A stretch of 8,521 nt of DNA from Omnitrophica bacterium RBG_13_46_9 (GTDB taxonomy: Bacteria; Omnitrophota; Gorgyraeia; JABMRN01; RBG-13-46-9): assembly GCA_001804045.1 (NCBI GenBank), contig MHFD01000036.1, positions 15,673 to 24,193 on the forward strand, given 5' to 3'. The translations under genes and the position numbers were made by a program. The notes beneath the pieces are model-generated. The model was not told the DNA's origin and did not search any database. It saw only the letters and a list, made by a program, of their open reading frames with translations. Every line of letters begins with the position of its first letter. Within the stretch, counting starts at the first letter, position 1. Below are positions 1 through 6,630 of the stretch, in pieces.

Positions 1-216
1 CAGATTAGGCTTCAATTCATAGCCAATTTCAAGGTAGGGCGATGGCTTTATCAATCCTGAATGGCCAAGCGTATTAAAGCTGTTGACTTTAAAATAATTA
101 AAACTGTCAAAACCAAACAGAACAAATCTGACAGCTTGTTCCAAAAAAACAAAAGATATCGCACCGGCAATAAATATTTTATATGTTGTTTTAACGGCGC
201 TTTCTATATTTTTCAT
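1..216 (-). CDS. N-terminal part of a probable SGNH/GDSL-type hydrolase (cut by window edge)
   Basis: The first 72 codons of a gene that runs off the left edge. It starts at the ATG at 216; an in-frame TGA lies 12 bases before it, so no earlier ATG is possible. The N-terminus MKNIESAVKTTYKIF is followed by a hydrophobic stretch (about 14-25, continuing weakly to 37), which would act as a membrane anchor or uncleaved signal, then HSGLIKPSPYLEIGYELKPN (52-71). The 'PS.YLEIGYELKPNL' pattern is what I associate with the segment just before the catalytic 'GDS' block in membrane-anchored SGNH hydrolase-like proteins of surface-glycan clusters; the catalytic part is outside the window, so this is recognition from memory. 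Such proteins often add or remove acyl groups on exported glycans. No Shine-Dalgarno sequence is visible; the preceding small ORF ends 7 bases upstream. Confidence 0.6.
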   Translation of the reverse strand, partial: MKNIESAVKTTYKIFIAGAISFVFLEQAVRFVLFGFDSFNYFKVNSFNTLGHSGLIKPSPYLEIGYELKPNL

Positions 217-223
217 GAATAGC

Positions 224-397
224 TTAAATCAAGACGCGAGAATCCGGCAGAACAAATGGCTCTTTGTGACAATGCAGCAGAATCGAACACTTATTGAGGC
301 CTGTCTGACCTCTCCTTCTCGCGGCCAAAAGAACGATATTTTTTAGCCCATCCCCGTTCCGTGCCTCAAGCCGTTTTTTATCAAGCCCCTTACCCAT
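224..397 (-). CDS. Small ORF (57 codons) with a good ribosome binding site, unknown function
   Basis: A short frame starting MGKGLDKKRLEARNGDG and ending FVLPDSRVLI. AAAGGA (405-410) lies 7 bases before the ATG, the clearest Shine-Dalgarno sequence in this part of the window. The peptide has a basic N-terminal third, a short hydrophobic run (IVLLAA, 21-26), an arginine cluster (27-29) and two cysteines (37, 43) near a histidine pair (42, 44), CSILLHCH. This is too little to claim a metal site. It ends 7 bases before the ATG of the SGNH-like gene, which itself lacks a visible ribosome binding site, so translation of this ORF could feed the next gene by re-initiation. It may be a real small protein, a leader-like ORF, or the tail of a degraded gene. 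Confidence 0.35.
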   Translation of the reverse strand: MGKGLDKKRLEARNGDGLKNIVLLAARRRGQTGLNKCSILLHCHKEPFVLPDSRVLI

Positions 398-404
398 TTA
401 AATA

Positions 405-410
405 TCCTTT
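405..410 (-). promoter_or_regulatory. Ribosome binding site of the 57-codon ORF
   Basis: AAAGGA on the minus strand, 7 bases before the ATG at 397. It is the main evidence that the small ORF is translated. Confidence 0.45.
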
Positions 411-418
411 CTCTTATC

Positions 419-570
419 AGTAACCGCTGTAAAATTTCTTTTCAGCTTAAATCTCCTAAAAATGTCCGGCACCACTTCCGACCGGCGTAACCGACAGCCG
501 TACTGACATGCGGGTGTAAAAATACCTGGATTTTTTCATAAACCGGCTCTCTATAACCGCAGCGGTTACT
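419..570. repeat. 11-base inverted repeat bounding a 152-base segment
   Basis: AGTAACCGCTG at 419-429 is the exact reverse complement of CAGCGGTTACT at 560-570; the next bases on either side do not match. The segment between them contains most of the 43-codon ORF. The arms could be the ends of a very small mobile or MITE-like element, or a chance match. By a rough estimate such a pair should turn up by chance in about one or two of a hundred random 350-base stretches. No flanking target duplication was seen. Confidence 0.25.
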
Positions 571-573
571 CAT
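442..573 (-). CDS. Very small ORF (43 codons) overlapping the GT-C stop, possibly a small protein or gene remnant
   Basis: I recognise no family. The ATG overlaps the upstream stop as ATGAGTAA, an 8-base overlap of the same form as the MacB/GT2 junction, and GGGAG (583-587) stands 9 bases upstream. The predicted peptide is basic, begins MSNRCGYREP, contains HPHVSTAVGYAGRKW (20-34) and has no clear membrane segment or signal peptide. A second frame over the same bases is also open for 45 codons, from a TGA at 535-537 to a TAA at 398-400, including VVPDIFRRFKLKRN. Two open overlapping frames in a short segment may mean a decayed, frameshifted gene rather than an intact small one. The start signals argue for translation; the lack of recognisable content argues against function. 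Confidence 0.25.
   Translation of the reverse strand: MSNRCGYREPVYEKIQVFLHPHVSTAVGYAGRKWCRTFLGDLS
554..568. repeat. 15-base palindrome covering the stop codon of the GT-C-like gene
   Basis: TAACCGC and GCGGTTA flank a single base (554-560, 562-568), and the TAA stop is the last arm. As RNA it could fold as a 5-pair stem with a 5-base loop. No T-run follows, so it is not a standard terminator. It overlaps the right arm of the longer inverted repeat 419-570. Confidence 0.4.
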
Positions 574-2482
574 GCATTTTGTCTCCCGTGCGCATAGACA
601 AATATTTCTGATAAGAAAAGCATTCTACACATAATCTACCCGATTCACGATGGACATAGATCACATCGGATGGGACAAAGGCGTTAAAAGGATATTTTTT
701 ATACATAGCGGAGGACGCATTTGTTACATCGATATGTTCGATCCTGATCGGCGGACCTTCGCCGCTTTTTAGAAGAACCCAAAAAGGATATTCCCAATCA
801 TCTATTCCTAAATATAAACCGACATTTCGCCCCACGCCGAATTTTATCTTTTCCGCGGCCTTAAGGTACTTATTCTTGATGGATGGCCGATTTACAAAAT
901 ACCGGTCGATCCGTTTTACGGAAAAAACGCTTTTATTGCCGAAAAATGGGCGCAATCCATTTGCGAAAAGCCAAGGTATGGAAAATACTATAAAAGCGAT
1001 GATAATCGCTTTCAAAACCCTTTCATTTACGTTTTCGGAAAGCACCAGTCCCATGAACGGAGACCACAGCACAAAAATAGGCAGATGCAAACGGCTGTGC
1101 CAGGGTTGCCATTTAAGAAATAGACAAAACAATACGAACGCGGACAAAAGCGCGCCGGCATAACCGGCAATAATCGGCCTTACCTTGTAGCGTGTTTTAA
1201 AGGATATGATGACGCACAGGATGATGATGGCCAGGTGAAGCGGATTACCGGCATCGCCTTCGTACAGACTAGGGCCATTTATATTAAATTTTGATAAGTG
1301 CCATGTCGTACGCGGGTCATTCACATCGATAGCAAGGAATTTATGCGCGAGCATTACCGCTTTTTCACTAAGGTGATTTATCTTTTTAATGGGAGTGCCG
1401 ATATGCAGGCTTATATTGCGGATTAAGTTTGATGTAATGGAATTAACGGTAAATAAATCATTTACATATGTATAGGATTCACTTTCCCGGCACGGCCCCA
1501 AAGGGCTTCCGTAAAGACTGAGATTACGGTAATAATGGCCTAGATTAAGGATTAACGCAACAGCCAGTATCATAAAGACTTTTTTCCATAAAAGGCCATT
1601 GCCCGGGTTTTTAAATCCCGGAATGAACAGCCATAGCAGGAAAGGAAACGCGTATACGTAGTTTGTGCTTTTTGTCAACACGGCAAGACCGAGACCGGCG
1701 CCGGCGGCCAATGAATGCGCTAAGGTCGGTCGGTTTTTTAACAGCATGATAAAATAGACAAAACAGACCAACCAAAAAGAAGCGACATAATCATTCTGCG
1801 TGCTCGAAGCCTGAAGTATGCCTTCGGGTATGGAGGCGGCTATGACCGCGGAAAATATCTGGCCTTTCCTGCCAGCGCCAAGTTGTTTTGCTACGAGCGA
1901 AACACCGATCATGCTGCCAAACATGCTAAACCACTGAACAATGTTTGCGAAGATATCCCCGCCGCTTAAAACCTGCAGGTTCATGATAGCAAACTCTGCC
2001 CATGGATTCTGATGCAGTTGCCTCAATATATGCGTGGGGTAGAAACTGACATTGTGATTTTGGATCCAGTGCATCACCCTGCTCATATGATAGACCATGG
2101 TATCCCAGCTATTTGGCGGTGACAAAAATGCGATTATCGCTATTACAAAGATTATAAAAATCACCGCCAGATAACAGAATTTTTCAAAGAATGAGATTTT
2201 TATTGCTTTGAAAGAGATTTTCGGCCTTATCCTGAATATAAGCACACAAGAGATAAAAGCCAGCGCAAAACAGGATATCCCCCACAGTGCCAGCACCCAG
2301 TTAAATATAATTAGGTTGAAAAAACTCAAGGACTCGACAAAAATGGTAATCATGACCCCATACGCGATGGAAGACACTAGGAATGAATGGCGCAGACTTA
2401 CTGTGGCGCAGCTTTTCCATGATGACATATAAATGATCAAAAACATAAAAATAAAGCACACAAGCGGGACAGCTACAAACAT
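566..2482 (-). CDS. Multi-spanning membrane protein, family 39/GT-C-like putative glycosyltransferase
   Basis: Integral membrane protein of 638 residues with about a dozen hydrophobic segments, starting with 2-20, and a hydrophilic C-terminal part from about 515. The first large periplasmic loop carries PPNSWDTMVYHMSRVMHWI (122-140), with Asp127 and His132 in the position where GT-C enzymes keep catalytic acidic residues, then RQLHQNPWAEFAI (154-166), ASSTQNDYVASFW (225-237), LTKSTNYVYAFPFLLW (269-284) and KWQPWHSRLHLP (457-468). This combination recalls proteins annotated as glycosyltransferase family 39 (PMT/ArnT-like) in uncultured bacteria; donor and acceptor are unknown. The C-terminal tail includes GLYLGIDDWEYPFW (555-568) and may be a small periplasmic or cytoplasmic domain. 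The ATG at 2482 is preceded by GAGGT at 9 bases. Transcription could continue from the upstream GT-C gene across the repeat-bearing gap or start within it. The stop lies in a 15-base palindrome, and a tiny ORF overlaps it. Confidence 0.85.
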   Translation of the reverse strand: MFVAVPLVCFIFMFLIIYMSSWKSCATVSLRHSFLVSSIAYGVMITIFVESLSFFNLIIFNWVLALWGISCFALAFISCVLIFRIRPKISFKAIKISFFEKFCYLAVIFIIFVIAIIAFLSPPNSWDTMVYHMSRVMHWIQNHNVSFYPTHILRQLHQNPWAEFAIMNLQVLSGGDIFANIVQWFSMFGSMIGVSLVAKQLGAGRKGQIFSAVIAASIPEGILQASSTQNDYVASFWLVCFVYFIMLLKNRPTLAHSLAAGAGLGLAVLTKSTNYVYAFPFLLWLFIPGFKNPGNGLLWKKVFMILAVALILNLGHYYRNLSLYGSPLGPCRESESYTYVNDLFTVNSITSNLIRNISLHIGTPIKKINHLSEKAVMLAHKFLAIDVNDPRTTWHLSKFNINGPSLYEGDAGNPLHLAIIILCVIISFKTRYKVRPIIAGYAGALLSAFVLFCLFLKWQPWHSRLHLPIFVLWSPFMGLVLSENVNERVLKAIIIAFIVFSIPWLFANGLRPFFGNKSVFSVKRIDRYFVNRPSIKNKYLKAAEKIKFGVGRNVGLYLGIDDWEYPFWVLLKSGEGPPIRIEHIDVTNASSAMYKKYPFNAFVPSDVIYVHRESGRLCVECFSYQKYLSMRTGDKMHE

Positions 2483-2584
2483 TTTTGCATGACCTCGCTT
2501 TGCATGGCAGGCATAAAGGGACGGTTAAAAAAATGGAACCACAAGGTTTGATACCTCAAAAAAAACACGCCTATGCTTCACTTT

Positions 2585-2673
2585 GGCGGATCCGCCTGCC
2601 TCCCGGCAAGCCCGGGAACCTCCGATACGCAATGGCGATATCACGCCATGATCTCTGGCGGACGCCTACAGGC
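2585..2673. repeat. Cluster of short inverted repeats between the two GT-C-like genes
   Basis: A GC-rich island in the AT-rich 293-base gap 2483-2775. It contains a perfect 12-base palindrome GGCGGATCCGCC (2585-2596); TCCCGG/CCGGGA with a 5-base loop (2601-2617); ATGGCG/CGCCAT with a 6-base loop (2632-2649); GGCG/CGCC with a 2-base centre (2657-2666); and GCCT/AGGC (2664-2673). TGGCGGA occurs twice directly (2584-2590, 2656-2662), so alternative pairings exist. In the minus-strand transcript the cluster is followed about 20 bases later by a T8 run (2558-2565) and then a T7 run (2527-2533), too far away for a normal intrinsic terminator. A dispersed intergenic palindromic repeat, or a structured leader/attenuator for the downstream gene, fits best. 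The remainder of the gap holds no supported gene. Confidence 0.55.
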
Positions 2674-2775
2674 TTACACCCGGAATTCTTGCATGAAGAC
2701 ATATAAATTTGACATTAATATAGTTATTGAAAAACTTGATATTCTTGGACTTTGTTGATTCTTTTACAAAAAACA

Positions 2776-4587
2776 TTATTTTCGCTCATAAACGGAATAA
2801 TTGCTCAACTCTTCAATTTCTACCGATTTGGAAAATTCCGGAAGATAGCCAATTGTGTAGGAAATTTTTTGTCCTTTATAACGGCAAAACGCGATCCAGC
2901 GGCAATCGCGCGGTATGTGCGCGCGAAAGTGTTCTCTGCTAATCTTAAAACCGGCTAACTGCCTTTCCCATACATCGTAAACATTATGGTATAGCTTGCC
3001 TTCTATGAGCAAATGGACTAGTGGGTCGTCCGGAAAATATACCTCACCGGGATGTTTTTTTGCGAAACCATATTCCAGTTTCAGCCTTTCTTTTGCTAAC
3101 TCTATCTTATCCAGCGTATCTGAAATAGGATAAAAATAAGCTTTCGAAAACAATTTTAGCATAATAAATGCGATAAGAACGGTTTTCGTGACCATCTGCG
3201 TAAGCCGTGAGTGGCAAGACGATAGATCGGAAAGAAACTCTATAAATACAAGGGTGACTGCGCCCGAAAGAAAATAGACAGCGGGACTTAGCGTATTGAC
3301 GCCGCTTCCTACTTTTACCCTGCCGAGTAACGATGTCGGTATCATAAAGAAACCTACTATCGCCAGCATCACCCACGGACTGGAGCCGAGCCATAACTTT
3401 TTTTTATCGGTTGCGCCGGAGACAGACAGTGACCGAAAGAAATAATAAAAGATCAACACAGCTATTAACAAAATACTTCTATCTATCAATAATTTTGAAG
3501 CAGCGCATAAGGCGTACGTCTTGTCCGGAAATCGCCATGGGTGGTGAATCGGATTTATGAACATATTAAATATCATGTCTTTGGCGTTAAGAAATATAAG
3601 AAAAGGTATTGATATAAAAAATAACGAAAGAGATATACATAATAGATAACGTTTGGAGCATCTATAACCGTCTGCCAGAAGAACATAGAACGGCAACGCC
3701 AGCAAGATCGGAGCAAAAATCTGCTTTGTAAAGACCGTAAGCACCGAAAATATCGCTGACAAAAAAAGAGGAGTGATATTTTCTCTCTGTTTCCGAAAAT
3801 ACAGAATGGCGCATGCGGCAGCGCAAAGCCCTAACGCAGGCGCATCTGCGTGTATTGCGAAAGCAGAGTATGAAAGCGTTTTAGAATTAAATGTGGATAA
3901 ACAAAAACAGGCAAAAGCTAAGAGCGCAAATAGCGATCTTTTAGGATCTGACAAATTATTACGCGCATGCAGCCAGAACATCGGGATGAAGTAAAAACAT
4001 GCGCTTATGCATGAACCGAGAATTACTGCGTATACTGGGTTATTTACAAGCGTTGCGGGTAAATATACCAGGGCCGCCATAGGTCCATATATCGTGGGCA
4101 ATACAGGGCCGCTGTGCGGTCCGTAATATAACTTGTAGCCATACGCGATTGAGAATACCCAAGCCAGACGCCTGGAATTCCACATAAAAGCCGGTGATAA
4201 GAGGGTCCTATATATAATCGATGCGCTGGAAAACATCGTGATTGGCAAAGCGATAAGCAAGTCCGGTAAGTTCAAGCGTAAAAACAATCTGAAGAAGACA
4301 AAAAAGACAGATGATATAACAAGCGGGATTATATAAACGGCAAAGAGTTCATCTCCTTTTTCAATGTAATACTCCACCGGATGCCTTATAGGCTTCTCAA
4401 CGATACTGTTTAAAAACCCCGATGATTTGCCATCATACATAGCCCTTATAATGTTATGGCCAAATAAAATATAGGCAGCCAAGGAGAGTATTATGCAAAA
4501 AAATATAATCAGTATGAGAAGGGTCGCCACTCTATTTTCTGAGTAACGTCCTTGCAACATTGGGCCTCTTAGCATTTCCACCTGCAT
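2776..4587 (-). CDS. Multi-spanning membrane protein, GT-C-like putative glycosyltransferase
   Basis: Integral membrane protein of 603 residues with roughly ten or more hydrophobic segments, starting at about 20-43 and 81-103, and a soluble C-terminal tail from about 490. Motifs resembling those of GT-C polyprenyl-phosphate-sugar transferases are TIYGPMAALVYLPA (165-178), IHADAPALG (245-253, a possible acidic active-site loop), VFTKQIFAP (285-293) and LLGRVKVGSGVNTLS (420-434). I cannot name a family more exactly, and no classical N-terminal catalytic DxD is obvious. Expected role: sugar transfer on the periplasmic face from a lipid-linked donor. The start is uncertain. The first ATG (4587) has no visible ribosome binding site; the third in-frame ATG (4560, Met10) follows AGAGG by 4 bases and begins just before the first membrane segment, so it may be the true start. 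It follows the oxidoreductase by 19 bases and belongs to the same transcription unit. Confidence 0.8.
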   Translation of the reverse strand: MQVEMLRGPMLQGRYSENRVATLLILIIFFCIILSLAAYILFGHNIIRAMYDGKSSGFLNSIVEKPIRHPVEYYIEKGDELFAVYIIPLVISSVFFVFFRLFLRLNLPDLLIALPITMFSSASIIYRTLLSPAFMWNSRRLAWVFSIAYGYKLYYGPHSGPVLPTIYGPMAALVYLPATLVNNPVYAVILGSCISACFYFIPMFWLHARNNLSDPKRSLFALLAFACFCLSTFNSKTLSYSAFAIHADAPALGLCAAACAILYFRKQRENITPLFLSAIFSVLTVFTKQIFAPILLALPFYVLLADGYRCSKRYLLCISLSLFFISIPFLIFLNAKDMIFNMFINPIHHPWRFPDKTYALCAASKLLIDRSILLIAVLIFYYFFRSLSVSGATDKKKLWLGSSPWVMLAIVGFFMIPTSLLGRVKVGSGVNTLSPAVYFLSGAVTLVFIEFLSDLSSCHSRLTQMVTKTVLIAFIMLKLFSKAYFYPISDTLDKIELAKERLKLEYGFAKKHPGEVYFPDDPLVHLLIEGKLYHNVYDVWERQLAGFKISREHFRAHIPRDCRWIAFCRYKGQKISYTIGYLPEFSKSVEIEELSNYSVYERK

Positions 4588-4606
4588 CTAAAAACAGTAA
4601 CAGCGA

Positions 4607-5902
4607 TCAGAGGTTCTCGGCGACGAATTTTTGTGCGTTCAGGATGACTCCATCCATATTTATATAATCCCAATTCCCGTTCCTCCCGCATAGAAATATA
4701 TTGTTACTTTTTAGGACATTGCTCACGTTCTCCTTGACACGCCCAAGGCCTACTGTGGGGATGGGATAGGTATACTTTACCAGTTTTATATCTGTCCTCG
4801 CAATCTGGCTCGCCGAACCTATGATACCCAGTCTAATAAGGTCTCTTACAACAAGATCCTTGATATTTCTTTTGCTTTTTTCGAGAATATCGCCTTTTTG
4901 AGTTATCTCGGCGACAAGGGACGGCATATACTCGGAACTAAAATTATGCATCAAGGTAATACGGTAAAATACCTCCCTTTCTTTGAAAAATACCCACTGG
5001 CAATCTTTGATCAATTTAAAATTATATTCCTTTTTTAGGCCTACCATGACAAAAAAAGTATTATTCCACCTGAATACGTCATACTTTTTCTTTAGTCCGG
5101 CTATCTCTATTTTTTTCAGAAGTTCAGGCAGCGGAATCGTTGAAATTACAAGATCCGCTTTTTTTTCCATTCCCTTACCCGCCATAATAACCCATTTCTT
5201 CCGAGATCTAATAAGCTTTTTCACATCCGCGTTTATCATTATATCATCTTTGATATCTCGTGCGGTATAGTCTATCAGCTTTTGTATGCCCTGTTTCGGA
5301 TAAAGAAATTTAGCCTGATACTCCCTGCCTATGACTTTTTTTCCAAGGATAGATAATATAAAATCAATTGTTGAATTTGGATCTATTTTAGTAGTTACGA
5401 GCTTATCGGATATATCGGATAATCCGCAATTCCATATTTTTTTATTATAGGGTATCATGAAATGTTTCGCTATCCCCGCCCCTAAGCTATTGTCGACCCA
5501 GTCCTTTAAATGCGTATGCTTTTTCTTTCTTTTCCTTTGGGCGGCGATATACCCTTTAACGCACTCAAGTTTATCTTTTAACGGCATGTTTTTAATTCCT
5601 ATTTCAAACGGATAATCGATGATATATCTTTTTCCATCGCTACCTGTATGAAATATTTTCACGTTTCTATTTAGGTATTCATAAACAAGCGGCAGGGAAT
5701 AAAAATAATCCATTATGTCCTTGTGGCGGCTATACATAGCGTGAACCGCAAAATCCCAGTAATATTCTCCTGTCTTATTGGTCCTGCAGAGCCCGCCTAT
5801 CTGGTTTTCTTTCTCAAGCATAAAAAAATCTTTTCCGGATTCTTTTATTCTTCTGCCAAGCTCCAATCCCGCAAGCCCTGCGCCCAATATCGCTATTTCC
5901 AT
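4607..5902 (-). CDS. FAD-dependent oxidoreductase, protoporphyrinogen oxidase / UDP-galactopyranose mutase-like
   Basis: A 431-residue flavoprotein of the NAD(P)-binding-Rossmann amine-oxidase type. From the chosen start it opens with a dinucleotide-binding GAGLAG (7-12), an acidic residue ending strand two (E30), GGLCRT (36-41) and WDFAVH (49-54), then IWNCGLSD (156-163), FLYPKQGIQKL (199-209) and a C-terminal FAD-contact region CGRNGNWDYINMDG (405-418). This matches proteins often labelled protoporphyrinogen oxidase-like or FAD-dependent oxidoreductase in polysaccharide clusters; some relatives are UDP-galactopyranose mutases. I cannot separate mutase, desaturase and oxidase roles by eye. 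The reading frame is open up to 6028, but those 42 extra residues overlap the glycosyltransferase gene. The ATG at 5902 follows a GAGAGAG ribosome binding site by 5 bases and starts directly with the Rossmann strand, so it is preferred. Nineteen bases separate its stop from the next gene. Confidence 0.88.
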   Translation of the reverse strand: MEIAILGAGLAGLELGRRIKESGKDFFMLEKENQIGGLCRTNKTGEYYWDFAVHAMYSRHKDIMDYFYSLPLVYEYLNRNVKIFHTGSDGKRYIIDYPFEIGIKNMPLKDKLECVKGYIAAQRKRKKKHTHLKDWVDNSLGAGIAKHFMIPYNKKIWNCGLSDISDKLVTTKIDPNSTIDFILSILGKKVIGREYQAKFLYPKQGIQKLIDYTARDIKDDIMINADVKKLIRSRKKWVIMAGKGMEKKADLVISTIPLPELLKKIEIAGLKKKYDVFRWNNTFFVMVGLKKEYNFKLIKDCQWVFFKEREVFYRITLMHNFSSEYMPSLVAEITQKGDILEKSKRNIKDLVVRDLIRLGIIGSASQIARTDIKLVKYTYPIPTVGLGRVKENVSNVLKSNNIFLCGRNGNWDYINMDGVILNAQKFVAENL

Positions 5903-6630
5903 ATTTTCTCTCTCTTTAAACGGTAAAATCTTATCTTCAGGAGACTCTTTATCAGGCCGATAATAATCGATGGGAGTTTCCGCGTCGTAAATATAGCTGT
6001 TTGACCGGATCTCCTTGGATAGTGGCATACGGGAACTTCCTTGATTTTATAACCCGCGAGATACGCCTTTAAAACAAATTCAGACATCACACAGTATTTG
6101 AACTCTACCACCTCGTCCAAAATATCGTCAATTACTTTCTTTTTTATCAATTTAAACCCGGAATTGATGTCTTTCATCTTAAGCCCAAACAATAGATAAA
6201 TAAGGCTGTTGTATGCTTTCGAAATGATAACCCTGTGTATGGGGTCCCGCCGCGGAAGCTTATACCCGCTTACGATATCGCACTCATCCGTCTCCTTCAG
6301 CAGTTTGAACATATCCGCCGGTTCATGCTGTCCGTCGGAATCGCTAAAAAATACGAGTTCGGTGTCAACCATATGCAGGGCATCCTTAAAAGCTCTCGTA
6401 TAGCCTTTCCGTTCCTTGCTGCTGACCAACGTAAACGGTATCTTATTCTTTAGCTCGTTCAATATTTCTTTTGTGCCATCCGTGCTCCCATCCTCCGCTA
6501 TTATAAATTTTGCATTACGCATTTTTTTGATGACTTTCTCATAAAAGTCTCTTACTATCTTTTCGATAATACACGCTTCATTATAAACAAGCATAACAAC
6601 AGAAAAACCGTTGCCAAGATTTTTATTCAT
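5893..6630 (-). CDS. Family 2 glycosyltransferase, polyprenyl/dolichyl-phosphate mannose synthase-like
   Basis: Predicted cytoplasmic-face enzyme that moves a sugar from a nucleotide sugar to a lipid phosphate or other acceptor. The 245-residue GT-A fold shows VVMLVYNE (11-18), EDGSTDGT (46-53, nucleotide-binding Asp), the DSDG metal-binding motif (97-100), DINSGFK (154-160) and PRRSGQT (205-211), which is the layout of DPM1-like GT2 enzymes. The C-terminal hydrophobic stretch (about 219-233) is short; there is no GtrB-like pair of membrane helices, so the protein is probably peripheral. The ATG lies inside the end of the MacB gene (8-base overlap), with only a weak AGG directly upstream, so translational coupling is likely. 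It ends 10 bases inside the oxidoreductase gene. Placed before two GT-C-like proteins, it is a plausible source of their lipid-linked sugar donor (inference). The exact sugar is unknown. Confidence 0.9.
   Translation of the reverse strand: MNKNLGNGFSVVMLVYNEACIIEKIVRDFYEKVIKKMRNAKFIIAEDGSTDGTKEILNELKNKIPFTLVSSKERKGYTRAFKDALHMVDTELVFFSDSDGQHEPADMFKLLKETDECDIVSGYKLPRRDPIHRVIISKAYNSLIYLLFGLKMKDINSGFKLIKKKVIDDILDEVVEFKYCVMSEFVLKAYLAGYKIKEVPVCHYPRRSGQTAIFTTRKLPSIIIGLIKSLLKIRFYRLKREKIWK
5908..5914 (-). promoter_or_regulatory. Ribosome binding site fixing the oxidoreductase start
   Basis: On the minus strand GAGAGAG stands 5 bases before the ATG at 5902. It lies inside the end of the upstream glycosyltransferase gene and supports the short form of the oxidoreductase over the longer open frame that begins at 6028. 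Confidence 0.6.

Noticed and set aside
278..290. tRNA T-arm-like GTTCGATTC on the minus strand
   Set aside because: The bases on both sides do not form the 5-pair T stem, and no acceptor or anticodon arm could be found.
2527..2596. Intrinsic terminator after the first GT-C-like gene
   Set aside because: The T8 and T7 runs are about 20 or more bases from the strong stems; the stem directly before T7 has only four pairs.
2709..2737. Plus-strand TTGACA resembling a -35 box
   Set aside because: No TATAAT-like box at 16-18 bases, and no plus-strand gene downstream.
2679..2775. Minus-strand promoter for the second GT-C-like gene in the AT-rich part of the gap
   Set aside because: Several TATATT-like hexamers occur but none has a matching -35 box at proper spacing; the AT-richness makes chance hits likely.
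2485..2958. Overlapping plus-strand ORFs across the intergenic gap
   Set aside because: They run through the inverted-repeat cluster and into the antisense of the GT-C-like gene; no ribosome binding site or family resemblance was seen.
3107..3394. Minus-strand ORF of 95 codons inside the first GT-C-like gene
   Set aside because: Same-strand, other-frame shadow of a clear membrane protein.
5903..6028. N-terminal extension of the oxidoreductase by 42 codons
   Set aside because: It overlaps the conserved end of the glycosyltransferase in another frame, while the ATG at 5902 has a good ribosome binding site and begins exactly at the Rossmann strand.
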